Assembly: GCA_000818945.1 (NCBI GenBank)
Contig: KN805465.1
Span: forward strand, 1-64,000
Length of the DNA stretch: 64,000 nt
Origin: Schizochytrium sp. CCTCC M209059
Lineage: Eukaryota > Sar > Bigyra > Thraustochytrida > Thraustochytriidae
Direction of reading: 5' to 3'
Positions 28,101 to 35,963 of this stretch are shown piece by piece. A model generated the notes under the pieces. It was given only the letters and a program-made list of their open reading frames with translations, did no database searches and was not told where the DNA came from. The translations under genes and the position numbers were made by a program. How positions within the stretch are numbered: the first letter of the stretch is position 1; each line of letters begins with the position of its first letter.

Positions 28101-31100
28101 CCTCGACCTTGTTTCCAATGGGCTCCAGCTCGGATGCGGCAGTTTCGTCCGTTTTCATTTCTTCATCAACGTTGATCTCTGACTTGGCCTTGACTTTTTC
28201 CTTGTTCAAAGGTGTCACCTCGGGCGTGACTTCATTCGTGGGGCCACGGGGAACATCCTCTTTCGTGCAAGAATTATGCTCAGTCTCTCCAGACTGGCTA
28301 GGCGCCATGGACTCGTCTCCGTACGAAATCGGAATGTCGGGGCTCTCGAAATCATTGGTGGGATTGCTCGTTGATGCAATCTCCTTTTCGGCTGAGGACG
28401 ACATGTCAGCACCGGTGGCAGGTTCCGGGTTCGAAACTATCATCTGCTTCTCGGCATTCGCGCTTGCTGTTGCCATTTCGACTTCAGGTGAAGCTGCCTC
28501 AGCCTTTGCTGCCGGCTGTGCAGCCAGATCCGGGTGCATCAATTCACATGGAAAGAAATCAATAATCTCCCCATCCTCAAACTTTACAGTGCAAGAGCCT
28601 CTTCCTGCAATCTTTTGGACTTCTCCGTGATAAGGCTGGGCCCATCCGGGCAAATGGCCTATCACGCGATCGCCCTTCTTGTATGCGTTGAGCGCTGTTG
28701 ACAAAACCTCGCTAATCTTGCCCTTATCAACGTCCCGGGCAATCTCGCCATCGTCAAAGTTGATTGTCATCGTGTTTGCGGATCCGATCGCCGTTACCAC
28801 GCCCTTGTATGCGCGTTTCCATGTTTCTAGCTTGGCTTGTACACGATCGCCAAGATGTACCTCGGGAACCTCGCGCTCCGAAGTAGAGTTGACATCGACG
28901 GACGGCATCTTCATTTGTTCAGGCTTGGCATGCTCCACAACGTCACCATCATCAAAGACGACGTGGAAAGTGCCGTCATCGTGAGCTATCTTAATTGTGC
29001 CCGGGTAATGCTGATCCCATTCTGGAATTTGCACTTCGACACGAGCTCCCACCTTCCAAGCCGTCTCTGGTTTCTTCGCGGACTTGGCTGCTTGCTGAGC
29101 AAGTGCCCTCATTTGTTCGGGCTTGGCATGCTCCACGACGTCACCATCATCAAAGACGACATGGAAAGTGCCGTCGTCATGAGCTGTCTTGATCGTACCT
29201 GGGTAATGCTGATCCCATTCTGGGATTTGCACCTCAACACGAGCACCAACCTTCCAGGCTGACTCTGGCTTCTTTGCAAGTTTCTCAATTTGTTGAGCAG
29301 GTTCTCGCATCTGATCTGGTTTTGCACTTTTGACGACGTCGCCATCGTCAAAGACCACATGATAAGTACCGTCTGCATTCACATTTTCCACAGTCCCAGG
29401 ATAATGCTGATCCCATTCTGGAATTTGCACCTCGACACGAGCTCCCACCTTCCAAGCCGTCACTGGTTTCTTCGCGGACTTGGCTGCTTGCTGAGCAAGT
29501 GCCCTCATTTGTTCTGGCTTGGCATGCTCCACGACGTCACCATCATCAAAGACGACATGGAAAGTGCCGTCGTCATGAGCTGTCTTGATCGTACCTGGGT
29601 AATGCTGATCCCATTCTGGGATTTGCACCTCAACACGAGCACCAACCTTCCAGGCTGACTCTGGCTTCTTTGCAAGTTTCTCAATTTGTTGAGCAGGTTC
29701 TCGCATCTGATCTGGTTTTGCACTTTTGACGACGTCGCCATCGTCAAAGACCACATGATAAGTACCGTCTGCATTCACATTTTCCACAGTCCCAGGATAA
29801 TGCTGATCCCATTCTGGAATTTGCACCTCGACACGAGCTCCCACCTTCCAAGCCGTCACTGGTTTCTTCGCGGACTTGGCTGCTTGCTGAGCAAGTGCCC
29901 TCATTTGTTCTGGCTTGGCATGCTCCACGACGTCACCATCATCAAAGACGACATGGAAAGTGCCGTCGTCATGAGCTGTCTTGATCGTACCTGGGTAATG
30001 CTGATCCCATTCTGGGATTTGCACCTCGACACGAGCTCCTACCTTCCATTCTGATTCCAGCTGGTCTGATTTTGTTGCAGGTTTCTCGGCTTGTTGAGCA
30101 GGTAGTCGCATCTGATCTGGTTTTGCACTCTTGACGACGTCGCCATCGTCAAAGACTACATGATAAGTACCGTCTGCATTCACATTTTCTACAGTCCCAG
30201 GATAATGCTGATCCCATTCTGGAATCTGCACCTCGACACGAGCTCCAACCTTCCAGGCTGACTCTGGTTTCTTTGCGGGTTTCTCAATTTGTTGAGCAGG
30301 TGCTCGCATCTGGGTGGACGTTGCATTCTTGACGACGTCCCCGTCGTCAAAGACAACATGATAAGTACCGTCTTCATTCGCCTTCTCTACGGTTCCAGGA
30401 TAATGCTGATCCCATTCAGGAATCTGTACCTCGACACGGGATCCCTTTTGCCATTTTTGCGATGCTTCAACTGGTCGCATGTACTTTGCTTCCAGCGCAG
30501 GAACCATCTCACCATCTTCGAAGCTGACACAATAAGTCCCATCCGAATTTGCGCCCATGATCGTCCCTGTGTAGAATTGGGACCACTCCGGAATCTTCGC
30601 TTCGATGCACTGATTCACGGCAAATTTGGCGGAAGTTGCCTTTGAAGCCGACACAGGCTGGTTCTCGGTTTGCCTCCCCTGCTTTTCCTGCTTCTCTTGC
30701 TTTTCCTGCTGCGTCGTACCATCATGGGCGAGTTTTTCGACATCCTCGTGAAGTACTGAGTCCTGGCACTCGCCATCGTCAAAGAGAATTTGATACGTGC
30801 CATTGAGATTGGCAGATTGAATCGTCCCCGGATAGGCTTCTTTCCATGCAGGAATCTTTGCTAAAACGCGGGTTCCGGAAGGAAAGAGCTTTGGTCGCGC
30901 TTTGCGCAAGAGATCGCTTGGAACCAGGGGGGCGTGCTCCCCATCGTCAAAGTGGCACTCGTAACCGCTACGGCCCACCGGAGCAACGACTTTTCCGCCA
31001 TAAAATTTATCCCAGCCTGCAAGTTTTGCCTCAATGCGGTCCTCTGGTGAGAATGTCTGGAACGTTTTCACTTCTTTGAGTTGACCCTCGGCAACTGTGT

Positions 31101-31719
31101 CAACGATCTCGCCGTCATCAAAGAGGACCTTGTAAACGCCTGGGCCTGAGCACCCGTCAACAATGCCTTCGTACTCCTGATCCCATCCATCAAGCTGAGC
31201 AGAGACTTTGTCACCTCGGGCAAATTTGCTAGAGGACAAAGGTCCGTTTTTGTCTTTGCTAATTTCCTGCAAAGGCTGCACAAAGTCTATTGGAACATAT
31301 TCGACTTTTTCGCCATCGTCAAAGTGGATCTCGCATGCGCCTGGGCCTTTGACAGCCTTTACGATTCCATCAAAAGCCTGGCCATTCCAAACGGCCAGGG
31401 ATACGCGAACACGCTGTCCGGGTTTGACTTTATTCTCGCAAGCAAGAACACGCATCTGTTCTGCTTGGACTACATCGATGCTCTCACCATCGTCAAAGTC
31501 GACAGCAAAAGTGCCATCCTTGTTCACACGAACAATAACGCCTTTGTAGAATGTGCTCCAGCCGTCGACCCTGGCTTCGACTCTGGCGCCAAGCACGAAG
31601 GCGCTATTTTTATTCTGTCCTCCACCGTCTTCTTCTTCTTCTTCTTCGTCAGGGCCTGCTGCAGCACGGAATTCTTTGGCCATGCGCGCAAACTCAGAGT
31701 CTCCTTTGCCGTCGCCCAT
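25132..31719 (-). CDS. Giant protein with 16 Tudor-like repeats, EF-hands and two SAM domains
   Basis: About 2,195 residues from the ATG at 31717-31719 (MGDGKGDSEF), which has a strong context (GACCATGG). The frame continues 23 codons upstream but only from a TTG. Residues about 41-1063 contain 16 units of roughly 53 residues with the core VGARVEVQIPEWDQHYPGT ... GTYxVxFDDGD, a Tudor/agenet-like beta-barrel pattern. Units 7-14 are nearly identical, the outer ones divergent. Next come a Ser/Glu-rich linker, an EF-hand-like region with two canonical loops (DLDGSGKVSATE near 1326 and DADGDQELDESE near 1363), and two SAM domains (about 1760-1820 and 1838-1900). Tudor domains usually read methylated Lys/Arg and SAM domains polymerise, so a scaffold role is plausible but unproven. 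Confidence 0.9.
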   Translation of the reverse strand: MGDGKGDSEFARMAKEFRAAAGPDEEEEEEDGGGQNKNSAFVLGARVEARVDGWSTFYKGVIVRVNKDGTFAVDFDDGESIDVVQAEQMRVLACENKVKPGQRVRVSLAVWNGQAFDGIVKAVKGPGACEIHFDDGEKVEYVPIDFVQPLQEISKDKNGPLSSSKFARGDKVSAQLDGWDQEYEGIVDGCSGPGVYKVLFDDGEIVDTVAEGQLKEVKTFQTFSPEDRIEAKLAGWDKFYGGKVVAPVGRSGYECHFDDGEHAPLVPSDLLRKARPKLFPSGTRVLAKIPAWKEAYPGTIQSANLNGTYQILFDDGECQDSVLHEDVEKLAHDGTTQQEKQEKQEKQGRQTENQPVSASKATSAKFAVNQCIEAKIPEWSQFYTGTIMGANSDGTYCVSFEDGEMVPALEAKYMRPVEASQKWQKGSRVEVQIPEWDQHYPGTVEKANEDGTYHVVFDDGDVVKNATSTQMRAPAQQIEKPAKKPESAWKVGARVEVQIPEWDQHYPGTVENVNADGTYHVVFDDGDVVKSAKPDQMRLPAQQAEKPATKSDQLESEWKVGARVEVQIPEWDQHYPGTIKTAHDDGTFHVVFDDGDVVEHAKPEQMRALAQQAAKSAKKPVTAWKVGARVEVQIPEWDQHYPGTVENVNADGTYHVVFDDGDVVKSAKPDQMREPAQQIEKLAKKPESAWKVGARVEVQIPEWDQHYPGTIKTAHDDGTFHVVFDDGDVVEHAKPEQMRALAQQAAKSAKKPVTAWKVGARVEVQIPEWDQHYPGTVENVNADGTYHVVFDDGDVVKSAKPDQMREPAQQIEKLAKKPESAWKVGARVEVQIPEWDQHYPGTIKTAHDDGTFHVVFDDGDVVEHAKPEQMRALAQQAAKSAKKPETAWKVGARVEVQIPEWDQHYPGTIKIAHDDGTFHVVFDDGDVVEHAKPEQMKMPSVDVNSTSEREVPEVHLGDRVQAKLETWKRAYKGVVTAIGSANTMTINFDDGEIARDVDKGKISEVLSTALNAYKKGDRVIGHLPGWAQPYHGEVQKIAGRGSCTVKFEDGEIIDFFPCELMHPDLAAQPAAKAEAASPEVEMATASANAEKQMIVSNPEPATGADMSSSAEKEIASTSNPTNDFESPDIPISYGDESMAPSQSGETEHNSCTKEDVPRGPTNEVTPEVTPLNKEKVKAKSEINVDEEMKTDETAASELEPIGNKVEVFLCMLRGIVSRKMRQKDGSIDPERVLRIFRKHSQRRDDAIDLAGFRRGIEALRINSVPDRLLRSVLFRVDNAFFKEKTVSFDALRNYFLFQTPTPDSLEGKIRALIGRGADLARAFRKFDLDGSGKVSATELCRVFCEASGGDDLSLEAAHSIIAQFDADGDQELDESEFMRFAMPDFGIVVNTPLGEFFAPIDPCATIASLRTDLPKRAGLVLGPEIREHFGGRSVRLARDGGTQVLEPPHVKSAMLCAEVLQHEETIWLLPHARGRQSLTQNRHSSVSRRSMSSSASAKSLDARDREVSIARQRLEQMFAFLEIPTDGKIKQDVLVKAVRGKPQIRKLLSGSALLAPLREHPAKVLASMGKEAVSCSALVRFLIPQKKVNAADFSERDSISATTIAATAALKKRGSADVAGSKKKKENQWANLKKQAAVAREFVARYKDTGAQELAAHFEETLGAGTVASLSQGARARLWEPREAPIDMRIDPNIRVNEAGERLYGQSPTETQQWVNALSSDKWLGLQSDKNFSRKKRGGLAMCEAYSRAADLPTDPSTWNAHDVRQWVQRKLELPSFASAFETLTGKHLLAIVEEEELPEGITGNLHRRKILAHLDQLREIYHILRSRRNPRALSQDLPEWCVADVLEWLSQSLGAPREVQRAFRARSIDGCLLASLSAQELVTEVGLDKDWAAKVHGAVEALGHFDLHERATSSHDRTISPVRSPMMPGVDDFVHGDIEEAMEQEEQQQRRRQQGVPRGSGRIAVNALREDRELPQLQEEARDRLEDLVERMSPKKVRATASRLQCEVFSGGASGRACLKSIEAALFSGGRKGAEATVESWFSERDSLSFDGFSSCLKELFSSSSSLPRGPIDRLWTDVLGLGPKDRLFAYVARRVFVLGHAAQAPDENAGRSGEDANAAYIRELQEAIGRLRLLDFKQRGGDPATVNALVARVAARRRGYHLSASETENSVDSQRAIASLEEEFDRALLAELG
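28540..31640 (-). repeat. Coding tandem array of Tudor-like units, with 396-bp higher-order repeats
   Basis: 16 protein units of about 160-200 bp. Between about 29109 and 30054 the order is a two-unit (132-residue) higher-order repeat with a period of exactly 396 bp: 29109-29504 and 29505-29900 are almost identical at DNA level and a third partial copy follows. Confidence 0.9.
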
Positions 31720-32250
31720 GGTCTTTGCGCTTACGACTCGCGTCTGGTATGTTTTCTTTTTGTGGTTTAAGCGTCCGAGCAAAAACAAACCTAGCCCAGT
31801 TTCGTTTGGGCTCTTTTACGGATGCGTCGGGCCACGCTGCGGCGTTCGCACAGAGCCCCTATGCCCTCTGTTTCTGTTTGTCGTCCAGCTTGCTGCTGAC
31901 TGAAGCGCGAGCCCAGCGCGAACGAGCGCTGCGACGCCTTCTTCAAGACAGCGACACTGCACTGCTAAAACAGCGAAGGTGAACAAGCCCGAGCTCACCT
32001 TCCCTTCAAGCTCTGTCTGTCATTCATGTTCCGAGTCGCACCGGGCGTGGGTCACTGTAACGGCTAGCCTGAGCTCCTGGGATGGACATGCAATGCAAGA
32101 TGGGATCCGAGGAATGAGACAGACAAAGGCAGGCCACAAACAACTGCGTAGAAGACTGCCGCTTGATCTCATTCTCGCGAGAAGCGATGCTGTCGCAAGG
32201 CGGAGACGAGGCGACCTGGCGCGCCCGTCGGCGAGCTGTTTGAGGCCGCC
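31720..32250. promoter_or_regulatory. Divergent intergenic region Tudor gene / unknown gene
   Basis: 530 bp between divergent starts. No repeat or RNA gene seen. Confidence 0.4.
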
Positions 32251-32982
32251 ATGAGCCAGGTGCTGCCGTCGCACGGGCTAACTGGACAGGCCAGGTGGCG
32301 AGTTGCTGGCAGCGCGCAGAACGCGAACACGATGCCCGTCTTCAGGTTCCACGCGGCCGTGCGCGTAGCGACGGGCAAGCCCCGACCCGAGGCGGCGGGC
32401 GTGCAGGTGGTGGCGGCCCCGAAGCCGTCGAACAAGCCCGAAGGAGGCGGCGAACCGCATCGGCGCAAAAGACGCAAGGGCGGCCGCGAGGCGCCGGCCT
32501 CGGGCGATGGTGCAGGTGGCGAGGCGAGGCAAGAGATCCACGGCGAAGAGGCCCGCGAGCGCGAGCTCGAAGGAGCATCGCGCCGCGCGCTCCTTCCCGT
32601 GTCCCTGTGTCTATCAGAAGTCGACTGGTTGACAGCGACGGCGGGCGCTGGGTCATCTGAGCTCGTGCAAGAGCCTGAGACGCCTTCCTTCGAGCTGGTG
32701 CGTGACATTGTGTTGCACGAGGCTGCAACCTTGTTAGTGGCAGCCAAGCCTGATGCTCACGTCATTGCACCCACGCCCAGGCCGAACGCAAAGTGGCCAA
32801 AGATTGTCCGCAAGGAGGTTTCTGTAAACAAGTGGAATAAGGCCGAGAAGCGATGCGTTGAGCTCAAATTCTCTTCCGTTCGGGCCGAGCTGACGCTCTC
32901 AGACTTTCGAGGCGAGTATTATGCAGACAATGAAGCAATGGTTCCATTTCGTGTCTCCACGATGGTGACGTACAAATTGTAA
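32251..32982 (+). CDS. Hypothetical protein
   Basis: Up to 243 residues. The ATG at 32251 is the first, and a second at 32332 (MPVFRFHAAVRVATG) is an equally plausible start. The middle is Lys/Arg/Glu-rich low complexity (GGGEPHRRKRRKGGREAP), possibly nuclear. The C-terminal 110 residues have a balanced composition (PSFELVRDIVLHEAATLLVA and on to VSTMVTYKL) and look like a folded domain I do not recognise. No signal peptide or membrane segment. It is divergent from the Tudor gene and convergent with GMC gene 6. Confidence 0.5.
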   Translation: MSQVLPSHGLTGQARWRVAGSAQNANTMPVFRFHAAVRVATGKPRPEAAGVQVVAAPKPSNKPEGGGEPHRRKRRKGGREAPASGDGAGGEARQEIHGEEARERELEGASRRALLPVSLCLSEVDWLTATAGAGSSELVQEPETPSFELVRDIVLHEAATLLVAAKPDAHVIAPTPRPNAKWPKIVRKEVSVNKWNKAEKRCVELKFSSVRAELTLSDFRGEYYADNEAMVPFRVSTMVTYKL

Positions 32983-33230
32983 AATATCTAAGGTGCATTT
33001 TTTGCAGGATCGCTAGGCCCATGTATGCCGGGACGCGCCCTGATTTCTTTCTGCTCATGAAATGGGAGCCAACGTACAAGATCTTGACAACTTTTTGAGT
33101 AACTGCAGCGGATTTGGCATAGTCACTTGATTTGTTCATCGATTAGGAGGAGAGAGAATGTCCGAAACTCCTGAAGTGCGCTTTAGCGCTAGTTTTATAT
33201 GTATCTATTATTTGCTGAATGCGCTACATT

Positions 33231-35141
33231 TTAGGGATTGCCAAAAGAAGAGGATGGCGACGAGGAAGAGGAGGAGGCAATCATGTGCGCCACGCGCTCG
33301 CCAGCCATAATGGCGGGCGCGTTGGTATTCCCGGAAGGAACTTCTGGAAAGATGCTTGCATCTGCAACGCGGAGATTGAGGAAGCCCTTGACCTTGAGCG
33401 TCTTGGCGTCGACGACGGTGGTGGGATCTTCAACGCGCCCCATTTTGGCGGTGCCCACAGGATGATAAATAGTGACGGCTGTTTCGCGCAGCTCCTCGCG
33501 GATATACTCGTCAGAGTTCGGGTCGTATTCCGAGTATGCGTTGACGATGCGTTCGCCGAGAACGTCCTTGAAGGCTTCTGAGGTTTCCGCAATCTCCATG
33601 CATTTGCGGTAGCAGTGCAAAAGCATTTCCATGTCGTCCTCGTGCTCAAAGTAATTGGGCTCGATCCGAGGCGCATCAAAGGGACACGCACTCCGCAGCG
33701 TCACAGAGCCCTTGCTCTTGGGCCGCACCAAAGACGGGATGAACATGACGCGCTTGGGAGGCAACTCGTCCTGGAAGCGAGGATGCGTGATGTCGGTACC
33801 AAAATTACGCTTGAGAAGCTCGTGGTCATCCATCGAGTACGGCGTAAAGTGAATCTGCAGGTCGTTGCCGTCCTCCTCGGGTCTAATTCCCGAACGGAAA
33901 AAGGCCATTGCCGTAATGAAAGGGAATGCAAAGATGCCCTGGCCTTTAACGTAATAGTCCCAGAAGCCCCGCGCAATCTCCATGAGCGAACCGGAAAAGC
34001 CCGGCGCATGATCCTTGACAGCGTACGGAAGGGGGCACATGAGATGGTCCGACATGTTGCGGCCGACAGGAAGGTCGGCGATGCACGGAATACCAAGCCG
34101 CTCAAGTTCCTCGCGCGGTCCGATGCCGCTCAGCATGAGAATTTGCGGCGTGCCAACAGCTCCTGCCGAAATGACAACCTCTTTCCGCGCTGCGACGAAG
34201 CGAGACGGAACGGCACTCGTCTGGAGCGTCTTCATGTCGTGGTCGCCAGCTTTGAAGACGACACCCGTTACGAGGTCACCCTGCGTCACGAGCTTTTGCA
34301 CGTGAGCGTGCGTCATGACGGTGAGGTTCGGACGTTTGAGCGCGCCTGTTTCAAAGAGAAACATGGACGCTGTGTCGGAGCGCTTGCCGTCGGCCACAGA
34401 AACCTGCGCAAGGCTCGCGCCATCTTGCTTGCCGCTATTGAAGTCGTGCGGACCTTGGATTCCTTTCTCATTACAGGCAGAAACAAAGCATTCGGACACG
34501 TACTTTGTCTGGAACTCAAAGTGCGGGTCACTGAGATCGATGACCTTGAGGGGTCCTTTCCTGCTGCGATACTCGTCTGAATGGTGCGTGGGGTCCATTT
34601 TCTGGCTAGTGATAAGATTTTCGCTCTTACGAAAGAATGGCAGAACCTCCTTGTAGCTCCAACCCTCGCATCCAAATTCGTTGGCGTACTGGTCGTAGTT
34701 GCGTGGATCGCAACGCACGTAGAGCATGTAATTGATGGAGGAGGAGCCTCCAAGGCACTTGCCGCGGGGCCAGTGCGAAACGCGCTCATTTTGGTGTTCT
34801 TGCGGCTCGGAGCGAAAGCCCCAATCGTACTGCGAATTCTGCAGTGTTGCGCACGTGACTAGCGGGTGTCGCACGTTAAAGGTCTGGTTTGTTCCGCCTG
34901 CTTCGAGCAGGAGCACGGACACCTTGGGGTCTTCGCTCAGCCGCGACGCCACAACACATCCTGCCGATCCGGCGCCGACGACAATGTAATCGTACTCTGC
35001 GAGGATCTCCCCTCCGTCCACAAGACCTGCCGTCTCTTGCGCCTTGAGTCCGCGACTGCGCGCCTTTTCGTCGACGTTGCTGCCTGCGCTGTCGCCACGC
35101 AGGTGTCCGGCAATCTTCTCCACGCGTCGGGCGCCCTGCAT
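33231..35141 (-). CDS. GMC oxidoreductase 6 (choline-dehydrogenase-like) with PTS2
   Basis: 636 residues, the longest copy. Residues 6-14 (RVEKIAGHL) fit the PTS2 consensus. A longer insert (about 15-40) separates it from the FAD strand YDYIVVGAGSAG. Signature GKCLGGSSSINYMLYVRCDP, where Cys replaces the Gly present in the other five. The YHPVGTAKMG and PSGNTNAPAIM catalytic blocks are intact. Clade B, closest to copy 4 (YDQYANEFGCEGWSY, RPKSKGxVTLRSACPFDAP) although 13 kb apart and inverted. It ends in a Ser-rich tail (SSSSSSPSSSFGNP), with no PTS1. A GAGC array on the coding strand lies about 67-90 bp upstream of the ATG. Confidence 0.95.
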   Translation of the reverse strand: MQGARRVEKIAGHLRGDSAGSNVDEKARSRGLKAQETAGLVDGGEILAEYDYIVVGAGSAGCVVASRLSEDPKVSVLLLEAGGTNQTFNVRHPLVTCATLQNSQYDWGFRSEPQEHQNERVSHWPRGKCLGGSSSINYMLYVRCDPRNYDQYANEFGCEGWSYKEVLPFFRKSENLITSQKMDPTHHSDEYRSRKGPLKVIDLSDPHFEFQTKYVSECFVSACNEKGIQGPHDFNSGKQDGASLAQVSVADGKRSDTASMFLFETGALKRPNLTVMTHAHVQKLVTQGDLVTGVVFKAGDHDMKTLQTSAVPSRFVAARKEVVISAGAVGTPQILMLSGIGPREELERLGIPCIADLPVGRNMSDHLMCPLPYAVKDHAPGFSGSLMEIARGFWDYYVKGQGIFAFPFITAMAFFRSGIRPEEDGNDLQIHFTPYSMDDHELLKRNFGTDITHPRFQDELPPKRVMFIPSLVRPKSKGSVTLRSACPFDAPRIEPNYFEHEDDMEMLLHCYRKCMEIAETSEAFKDVLGERIVNAYSEYDPNSDEYIREELRETAVTIYHPVGTAKMGRVEDPTTVVDAKTLKVKGFLNLRVADASIFPEVPSGNTNAPAIMAGERVAHMIASSSSSSPSSSFGNP

Positions 35142-35963
35142 CGTGCTCGTTCTCTTCGTTCGTCCACTTGGTCCTTCGTTTTGAGGTCTGCTGCCAGCTG
35201 CAGCGTCCGCTCGCTCGCTCGCTCGCTCGCACGCAGTCGCTTCGCTCGCAGCAGGCTAGTAACGCATTGGTTGTACTGCTCCTAGCAGCGCGTGCACAGC
35301 TCTCGTCCTCTGGACCATACTTCCCATTCCCCACAGGTCGTCTTCTTCACTTCGCGCAAACTGGCGCATCCGGACTCTGAGCAGTCACTGCTCTGCAAGC
35401 TGGCAGTGGCTGAACGTGCGGACGATGATGATCGCGACAGGCTCGCTTGCATGAGGCGGAGCTTGCCGTGCAGGCCGCTCCGTTGCGTTGCCTACGGTGC
35501 GTTGTCTTGCTGCAGCGCGCGAGCGCATCGCTGCGTAGGCCCCAAGCACGCACGTTAGAAGCGCTGGGACCGGACGTCCCAAGTTCCAAGTACAGGGACC
35601 GCAAAAGCTTTGCGCCAGCGCCTTCTTGTTGCGCGCACACACGTCTGCAGGCTGCGTGCTGCTGCTAGCTATCGCAAGCTGCCGACCTCGCGGCAGCCCG
35701 TGGTGCCTTCCTTGGCCAAGAGCAACAGGCAGGTTTGCAGATCGGCAGGCTGGCAGGCATGGCAGGCAGGCACATGCACGCCCTCCTTCGACAGCCAGCC
35801 AGTCGGCTGGCTACCTGGACATGAATGGGGTTAGCGATTCGTGGCGAGTCCGGTGCTCGGTGGCTGCAGTGCTATTTACGCGTTGATGATGAAGCTGGTC
35901 ACTGGTGTTTGTTTAGAAATGCTCAAGCTTGTGTGGTGAAGAGTGTTTTTTTTGTTTGTTTTT
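35142..35963. other. Intergenic region with GGCA repeats
   Basis: 820 bp. Contains the CGCT/GAGC array (35208-35231) and GGCAGGCT-type repeats (about 35740-35780). Frames present are Cys/Arg/Ala-rich shadows. No gene seen. Confidence 0.4.

Noticed and set aside
31720..31788. Upstream start of the Tudor protein at 31788
   Set aside because: The codon there is TTG. The ATG at 31719 has a strong context and gives a normal N-terminus.
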